A stretch of 64,000 bases of DNA, from contig NZ_CP054010.1 in assembly GCF_013267595.1 (NCBI RefSeq), forward strand, positions 930,001-994,000. The letters are read 5' to 3'. The notes under the pieces are model-generated. The model was given only the letters and a program-made list of their open reading frames with translations. It was not told where the DNA came from and did not search any database. Position 1 is the first letter of the stretch. The number at the start of each line of letters is the position of its first letter. Positions 59,177 to 64,000 of this stretch are shown one piece after another. This stretch comes from Prevotella melaninogenica (lineage in GTDB: Bacteria; Bacteroidota; Bacteroidia; Bacteroidales; Bacteroidaceae). A program made the position numbers and the translations under genes.

Positions 59177-59757
59177 AAAAGAAGAATTAAGAATTTACTC
59201 ACAACTCGTTGCTCTCAGCTCGTCTGAAACCTTAAGACACTAAAAAATGAGTTGTTCGGACGAGAGGGACAGAAAAAAGTAATTCATAACTTGAGAATTT
59301 GTGGGTAGAGGGGCGAAGAATTAAAAATATTGTAGAAATGAGCCCTGATGAAGTGGAGGAGAATTGACAGAAAGAAAGCGTTACGCTATGTCTGTGTGGT
59401 GAAATGTAAGCTGCTCTGATGAGAAGGTGGGAGATAAGAAAGATAAAAGTATCAAATAGATATTTTCAATACTATCATATTTGTTGATGAAAGAGAAGGA
59501 AATAGCGTTTAAAAGGCGCGAAAAGATAAATTGAAAGGAGAAAACCATTGAAAAGTCCTTTCCTCGCTCATAGAAAGTGAGAATCGGCACAAAGAGCAGA
59601 GTGGGGGAGAGGCAGCCAACTTGCAAGACTCCGAAAGAGGAAACAGCAAAGAAGGCAACAACGTAAACAAGTGAACGAATGAAAATATAAATATTCGAAC
59701 ACGTAAATACGTAAATAAAGAAAAAGATAAGAAATTAAAAATATAAATATATAAACA
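59177..59757. other. Gene-free stretch before parA
   Basis: 59215-59260 has an imprecise inverted pair (CTCAGCTCGTCTGAAAC ... GTTGTTCGGACGAGAGG-like). From 59430 the plus strand is purine-rich, ending in AAGTGAACGAATGAAAATAT and CACGTAAATACGTAAATAAA units just before parA. This is a possible parS or leader region, not proven. Confidence 0.4.
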
Positions 59758-60420
59758 ATGAAGAATAAGAAGATTGTTTTTGCAAATCAGAAAGGTGGAG
59801 TAGGGAAGAGCACGCTGTGCATCCTCTTTGCCAATTATCTTGCTGCAAAGGGTAAAGACGTATGTATCATCGATACCGACTTGCAGAAGACGATTCTGAT
59901 GCAGCGTCGAAAGGACAAGCTGATCTATGAGGGCGAGGAAGAACCTTATAACGTTCAGGACTTCGATGTAACCGATGTCGAGACAATGCAGACACTGGTT
60001 GACTCAGCTTCACAGGTAGAAGGTTTCGTATTGTTTGACTCTCCTGGTAATATCAGCGAGGACGGTCTTGCTCCGCTCTTCGTAGGTGCAGACTACATCG
60101 TTTGTCCTTACGAATATGAGGATAAGGCGTTAGACTCAACGGGCGTCTTCGTTCAGGTGCTTAACGTGCTTCGCGAACATAACCCACAGATGACCGCACA
60201 ACTCTTCTTCGTTCCAAACCGCATCGACCCACGTATCGGTACGGCTGAGGAGCAGGAGATGTGGCGCAGAACCGATGAGGTGTTTGGTAACTTTGGACGT
60301 GTCACACCAGTTGTCAACAGCCGTGCGACACTGAAGCGTACAAACACTTTCGAATTGCTCGGTACACAGCGTGACGCGGTGAAGAAGGCGTTTGATTATA
60401 TGCTGAGGAGGATGAAGTAA
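59758..60420 (+). CDS. ParA-family partition ATPase
   Basis: A 220-residue deviant-Walker ATPase: KKIVFANQKGGVGKSTLCIL (KGGVGKST, with the signature Lys), CIIDTDLQK (Walker A' Asp) and VLFDSPGNISEDG (Walker B). There is no N-terminal HTH, so it is the small plasmid or conjugative-element type (ParA Ib / TraA-like). Such proteins position plasmids or chromosomes on nucleoid DNA with a DNA-binding partner, probably the gene 278 nt downstream. Its presence near the iteron array supports a replicon function. Confidence 0.92.
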   Translation: MKNKKIVFANQKGGVGKSTLCILFANYLAAKGKDVCIIDTDLQKTILMQRRKDKLIYEGEEEPYNVQDFDVTDVETMQTLVDSASQVEGFVLFDSPGNISEDGLAPLFVGADYIVCPYEYEDKALDSTGVFVQVLNVLREHNPQMTAQLFFVPNRIDPRIGTAEEQEMWRRTDEVFGNFGRVTPVVNSRATLKRTNTFELLGTQRDAVKKAFDYMLRRMK

Positions 60421-60490
60421 AAAAAAGCCTCACCCCCCAAAAAGCCTCACCCCCAACCCCTCTCCGAAGGGAGAGGGGAGTGCCTAACGG
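60421..60490. repeat. REP-like dispersed repeat, copy 4
   Basis: CCTCACCCCCAACCCCTC followed by CGAAGGGAGAGGGGAGTG; palindromic. It directly follows the parA stop and belongs to the family listed at 25344-25530. The rest of the gap to 60698 shows no feature. Confidence 0.7.
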
Positions 60491-60698
60491 GATGAAGTTG
60501 GATAAAAATCGGACAATGTAATTTGGATAAAAGTTAAGCAGATTAGGTTGGACAAACGATGTTAGAAGATACTAACCGAGAAGACTTCAAGAGGGCGCAA
60601 TAGGGGAGAGAGGATGACGAAGGGACAGATCAAGAGAAAGGAAATGATAAGGTCCACGTTTATATATAATAAAGTAGAAACAAAGAAATAAAGATACA

Positions 60699-61334
60699 AT
60701 GGCTAAGAAGAAGAAAACAATGGTTATGATGCCTGGTGCAATGACCGACTTGGCACATAGCGTACAGAAGAGTGCAAGACCAAATCCTACTACTAATTCA
60801 GAGGAGACGACGACGACGGATGAGCAGGAAGCTAACGAGCCTGCACCGTATTATACGAACAATGTTGAGCAGGAGGTGCGTACTCAGGTTGAGGAACAGC
60901 AGCCAGAGGCGTATGCTGAAGCTATTGCAGATGTTGACGAGCCAGCAGTAGCACCAACGACTCCTGCAAGTCCGTTTGCCCGTGTAGAGCCAAAGCAAGA
61001 GGCCACTGATCGTAAGGACCGTACTGCACCAGCAGCGAAAAAGCTCCCGAAGGCGGAGGGCAGACAGTTAGCACGCGAGTATTCTCTTGCAAAGGATAGC
61101 GGTGAGGATAGCTGGCAGATTTTCCTCGACTTGGCACGCGACTATAAGGCACGCGACTCTCGTCTGGCTACCGTTTACATCGACTCAGACCTCAAGGGTG
61201 TCCTCGACCGTCTGAAGTCTGCTACGAGTGTGAAACTTCCTTCAACAGCCCTATTGAGTGCTATTGTTGCTCGCTTCGTATTCGAACACGAGAAGGATAT
61301 TAAGAACGCGATATTTGGAGAGAGCTTGTTGTAA
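60699..61334 (+). CDS. Probable DNA-binding partner of ParA
   Basis: A 211-residue protein. The first ~125 residues are disordered and rich in Thr, Glu, Pro and Ala (PAPYYTNNVEQEVRTQVEEQ). The C-terminal ~85 are folded: KLPKAEGRQLAREYSLAKDS, then SRLATVYIDSDLKGVLDRLK, and LPSTALLSAIVARFVFEHEK. The strand-helix-helix plan of the last 55 residues resembles ribbon-helix-helix or DUF3408-type proteins encoded after ParA in plasmids and conjugative transposons. The partition-partner role is inferred from order and shape, not from a known motif. Confidence 0.62.
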   Translation: MAKKKKTMVMMPGAMTDLAHSVQKSARPNPTTNSEETTTTDEQEANEPAPYYTNNVEQEVRTQVEEQQPEAYAEAIADVDEPAVAPTTPASPFARVEPKQEATDRKDRTAPAAKKLPKAEGRQLAREYSLAKDSGEDSWQIFLDLARDYKARDSRLATVYIDSDLKGVLDRLKSATSVKLPSTALLSAIVARFVFEHEKDIKNAIFGESLL

Positions 61335-61374
61335 AAAGGAAAAATAACAAAACAACAAAGCAAAACAAACCAAC

Positions 61375-61620
61375 TGGCCCCTCCCCCGACCCCTCCCCCA
61401 TAGGGAGGGGCGTGAAATGCGAGATACCCCCATTTGGTTAAATTGACAAGTTGACAAGTGTACGGGTTTACGAGTAGACCAGTTAATTGTTGTGATAAAC
61501 CATAGTTAACATCGGTACTCATGAGTGGTAGTTTACGAGTTGACGGGCTTACGAATAGACAAGTTATTTGTAGCGATAAACCGTAGTTAACATCGGCAAT
61601 CATAATTCTGAATTATAAGT
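61375..61620. repeat. REP-like repeat and dispersed repeats, copy 5
   Basis: 61378-61440 has CCCCTCCCCCGACCCCTCCC, ATAGGGAGGGGCGTGAAATG and CGAGATACCCCCATT. 61441-61620 has GACAAGTTGACAAGTG runs and two CGATAAACCGTAGTTAACAT-like units ending in ATCATAATTCTGAATT. It is non-coding, with the same families as around 25.4 and 27.6 kb. Confidence 0.75.
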
Positions 61621-61652
61621 TGCTGCTCTTATCGAATAAAGGAATATACAGA

Positions 61653-62303
61653 ATGAAATCAATGGCTGTAAGTGTTGTTTGTATTTTCGCAATATTAGGC
61701 ATCATTTATGCGATAAATTATCTTTTTTATCGTTTCTCTCCTTTTCATACTTTACCCAGTATCAAGACCCTTCCTGCAAGGAGTATCTTTGGAGTATTTA
61801 TAGCTATATTCGCTTACTTTGGTTTGCTCTTTTATTTTACCTTTCCTGATAGAGAAACAAGGTTTCTCCATTCTGTGAATATGTACATATGTCTACTTAT
61901 AATTCTGACAGGCCTGTTGGTTGTTGTGATAGTAGGTATTTTTCGATACGAGAAACGTGTTTGGCTACGTCATAATCTCAAATATAGTAGGTTGATGCTG
62001 CCCTCATGGGATAAAGGTTTTAAGAATTTATGTGTGTCAATAAGTAAGATAGATGATATTGCTTATGGTCGTGGCGTAAGTTTCTCATGGTTTGATGGAT
62101 CTTTTATTTCTGCAGGAAGACACAGAGTGGTGTTTGAATTCTATGAGGATCGTTATTTTTCAAAGGGCAATACGCGTAACGTTATTTATAAAAAGGAGAT
62201 GGACTTTAATTTCCGAGCAGATACAGTATATGTGATAGAGGTACTTCAAGAAAGACAGACCTTCCGAATCACGGCAGATACGACACGGAAGAATTACCTT
62301 TGA
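61653..62303 (+). CDS. Tandem membrane-protein paralogue 1
   Basis: A 216-residue protein (start MKSMAVSV at 61653; an upstream TTG frame runs into repeats). Helices are at about 4-24, 44-63 and 80-100, then a soluble C-terminal domain of about 110 residues with GSFISAGRHRVVFEFYEDRY, FSKGNTRN and FNFRADTVYVIEVLQE. The pattern G-x-H-x4-F ... F-x-K-G ... YVIE is shared with the genes at 62561-63268 and 63279-63986. There is no known family. It is separated from paralogue 2 by an IS1380-type remnant. Confidence 0.78.
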   Translation: MKSMAVSVVCIFAILGIIYAINYLFYRFSPFHTLPSIKTLPARSIFGVFIAIFAYFGLLFYFTFPDRETRFLHSVNMYICLLIILTGLLVVVIVGIFRYEKRVWLRHNLKYSRLMLPSWDKGFKNLCVSISKIDDIAYGRGVSFSWFDGSFISAGRHRVVFEFYEDRYFSKGNTRNVIYKKEMDFNFRADTVYVIEVLQERQTFRITADTTRKNYL

Positions 62304-62345
62304 GCTTCGAGATTTGAACTTTGAGCATTGATGTTTGGACCTTAT

Positions 62346-62550
62346 AAAAACATCCATCATGTGATAAATTCCTCCGAAAGAAGTGATATTCTCGTTTTTA
62401 ATTGCTACCTTTGTCATTTCAGATGTTTTGCTTGCTTGTTATGTTTGCAGCACTAAGATAGGTGAATTTTCTAACATATCCAAGTCTTTTGAAAACTTTG
62501 TTTCTCAGACACTTGGAGTTCTTACAAGAATTTATGCTGCAGAATTAAGG
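62346..62550 (-). mobile_element. IS1380-type 5'-end remnant, copy 2
   Basis: An inverted, roughly 85-90% similar copy (by eye) of 56136-56340. On the minus strand it encodes MTKVAIKNENITSFGGIYHM and then MDVF before likeness ends. It inserted between paralogues 1 and 2 and stops 10 nt before the ATG of paralogue 2. Confidence 0.7.
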
Positions 62551-62560
62551 CCTTATATAT

Positions 62561-63268
62561 ATGGACGCAGATACATTCTATTTCTGTTTATTTTTGTGGT
62601 GGGTATGCTGCTATTTATATATTTCCTACTTAGTAAACCCATCGCATGTGCATTGGAACAACCCTATAAAGCAAAGTCGTTTAGTAGTTCTTTCGGCTTT
62701 AGCAGTGTCTTTTTTAAGTTTTATAGCACATTCTTATGTATATATACAGGAGTATGAAGCGAAGAATAACATAGAATTTAAATCAATATCCCACTTTTTT
62801 TCCTGTCTTACCGACCCACAATCAAAGCCCATTTTCGAGCCAGATTACTTCTTAATGTTAGTTTTAATAGTTGTTATTTCTATAATTCCGCTTATCCAAC
62901 ACCTACGTTTAATATGGTGGATAAGTAGACACCCACACTATTCAATACTTACTTTCAAGGTGATACTCGAGATGCCAGCTCGCAAAATATTTATACTCAG
63001 CATAGATAATAAGGAATCTTGTGGCGGAAGATACATCTTGTCTTATTATAAATATTTGGTATTGCCAGGCAAACATAAGTATCAATTCTGGTTAGGAGTA
63101 CTACATGGAAAGGGCAATTATAGGCGTTTGTTCGACCAAGAAATGGAACTTCAGCTCTCTGCAGGCCATCAGTATGTGGTGGAAGAAGACACTCTGGTAG
63201 ACGAATTGCACGTTTATGATAGTTGTTCAGCGCCCAAAACAGATAACGAAAGTAAAGAAACAATTTAA
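62561..63268 (+). CDS. Tandem membrane-protein paralogue 2
   Basis: A 235-residue protein aligning end to end with the next gene (WNNPIKQSRLVVLSALAV versus WNNLLRRSKSFVLLSAAV; WWISRHPHYSILTFK versus RWISEHPDYAILVPD). Helices are at about 6-27, 42-62 and 95-118, and the C-terminal domain has YLVLPGKHKYQFWLGVLHGK, GNYRRLF and LSAGHQYVVEED. The IS1380-type remnant just upstream may have displaced its original promoter. The function is unknown. Ten bases separate it from paralogue 3, so the two are probably co-transcribed. Confidence 0.78.
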   Translation: MDADTFYFCLFLWWVCCYLYISYLVNPSHVHWNNPIKQSRLVVLSALAVSFLSFIAHSYVYIQEYEAKNNIEFKSISHFFSCLTDPQSKPIFEPDYFLMLVLIVVISIIPLIQHLRLIWWISRHPHYSILTFKVILEMPARKIFILSIDNKESCGGRYILSYYKYLVLPGKHKYQFWLGVLHGKGNYRRLFDQEMELQLSAGHQYVVEEDTLVDELHVYDSCSAPKTDNESKETI

Positions 63269-63278
63269 AAAATAGGTT

Positions 63279-63986
63279 ATGCACATTGATTATTTTTGGC
63301 TTGTTAACTTATGGTTGTTATCCTTTTTGGTTGCAATGATGTTATATTTAAAATGGACTGCCCCCATTCTCGATCGTTGGAACAACCTCTTAAGGCGGAG
63401 TAAAAGTTTTGTATTACTCAGCGCTGCTGTGTTTTTTATAAGCTTAGGTATGTTCTTTTGCAAATTCTATGTGTTCGAACAACCCTCTAATAAAACCGAA
63501 ATTCAGGATACAAACAGCCCTTCTTCTAAAGTCCCAAAGTCCAGATATATCTTCTCTGAGAAGGGCGATCCCCTCTACATATTAGTTGTTTTATTTCTGA
63601 CGTTTGTCTATTTTCTTATCCAATACAAGTGTTTGAAGCGGTGGATAAGCGAACACCCAGACTATGCCATACTGGTTCCCGACCTACTAGATAAGGGGTA
63701 TGTGAAGCACAAAGCAAGAATATTGAACGATGGTTTCCTACCTATTAGCAACGGACTTGCCTTCCGAACATTCAACGAATACTTGGTTGTGCCAGGCCAA
63801 CACACATTCCATTTTGAGGTGAAAGAAAGCCGTTTCAAAGGTGGCGATAATGTTTTGTTCACCCAGCACATGGACCTCGACTTAGCGCCAAGCTCGATGT
63901 ATATTATCAAAAGAGAAGGTAAGGAGGGTAAATTGACCTATAATTTTAAGTGCAAAAGGCCCGAAACAAATAACAACATTTTATAA
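63279..63986 (+). CDS. Tandem membrane-protein paralogue 3
   Basis: A 235-residue protein with helices at about 6-26, 44-63 and 104-124. Its soluble end carries FNEYLVVPGQHTFHFEVKES, RFKGGDN, LFTQHMDLDLAPSSMYIIKR. It aligns with paralogue 2 throughout and with paralogue 1 in the C-terminal half. Three divergent tandem copies suggest selection for variants, for instance in envelope interaction or immunity to a toxin, but nothing in the sequence decides this. It ends 14 bases before the window edge; more copies could follow. Confidence 0.78.
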   Translation: MHIDYFWLVNLWLLSFLVAMMLYLKWTAPILDRWNNLLRRSKSFVLLSAAVFFISLGMFFCKFYVFEQPSNKTEIQDTNSPSSKVPKSRYIFSEKGDPLYILVVLFLTFVYFLIQYKCLKRWISEHPDYAILVPDLLDKGYVKHKARILNDGFLPISNGLAFRTFNEYLVVPGQHTFHFEVKESRFKGGDNVLFTQHMDLDLAPSSMYIIKREGKEGKLTYNFKCKRPETNNNIL

Positions 63987-64000
63987 ATAAGAGAATAACA

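Noticed and set aside
60421..60490. REP-like GC-rich palindrome as a dedicated parS site
   Set aside because: The same family occurs after unrelated genes at 25.3, 27.1, 45.1 and 61.4 kb, so it is a dispersed repeat.

Overview
The window looks like chromosomal DNA from a Prevotella-type member of the Bacteroidota. The signs are SusC-era TonB-dependent receptors, RteC and 'smalltalk' proteins, type-3 ProS, and many promoters matching the Bacteroidota -7 element TAnnTTTGC instead of sigma70 boxes. It mixes housekeeping genes with a dense accessory region rich in restriction-modification (RM), transposons and short dispersed repeats. All calls come from reading the sequence; no searches were run.

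Layout. 0.2-2.2 kb: a HaeIII-like type II RM pair (expected target GGCC). 2.2-6.8 kb: two tandem secreted paralogues, proS and an OmpA-like lipoprotein. 6.9-17.0 kb: an acquired-looking island with two YbtPQ/IrtAB-like ABC half-transporters, a divergent TonB receptor, a DUF4374 (XusB-like) lipoprotein and an AraC regulator. It is probably for siderophore or other iron-chelate uptake, and it lies between a MITE and a decayed IS1182-type element that share terminal repeats. 17.3-27.1 kb: an outer-membrane barrel protein, luxS, mtnN (the AI-2 pathway), a YfhO-like membrane protein and nhaA. 28.2-30.2 kb: smalltalk protein, HU-like protein and M15 peptidase.

30.7-44.6 kb is a defence island: a type I RM system (hsdR-hsdM-hsdS) with two silent hsdS cassettes and a tyrosine recombinase, which is a phase-variable specificity switch; then a HigBA-like toxin-antitoxin pair; then an McrB/LlaJI-type restriction pair. 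44.6-47.4 kb is gene-free and holds an iteron-like array of 22-bp repeats (TTACTAATTTGTCGC core), further single copies and a strong hairpin. 47.4-48.9 kb is an intact-looking IS4-type element with a 6-bp target duplication. 49-49.7 kb is a lipoprotein gene split by a 195-bp palindromic element.

50.0-56.0 kb is the most unusual locus. It is a tightly coupled operon: XRE regulator, cytosine-5 methyltransferase, a two-GHKL-domain protein (MORC/Hsp90-like N-terminus, histidine-kinase-like C-terminus), a receiver-domain protein and a Vsr fragment. It joins RM with signal-transduction parts and appears damaged: the GHKL gene has an in-frame TGA and vsr is truncated. 56.1-58.4 kb holds an IS1380-type remnant and a strongly T-rich gene-free tract. 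58.5-64 kb has a membrane protein, a ParA ATPase with a possible DNA-binding partner, and three tandem paralogous membrane proteins.

The iterons, the ParA pair and the change from mostly leftward genes (28-56 kb) to rightward genes (58.5-64 kb) together suggest a replication origin or partition region of a secondary replicon or integrated plasmid. No Rep gene is visible in the window.
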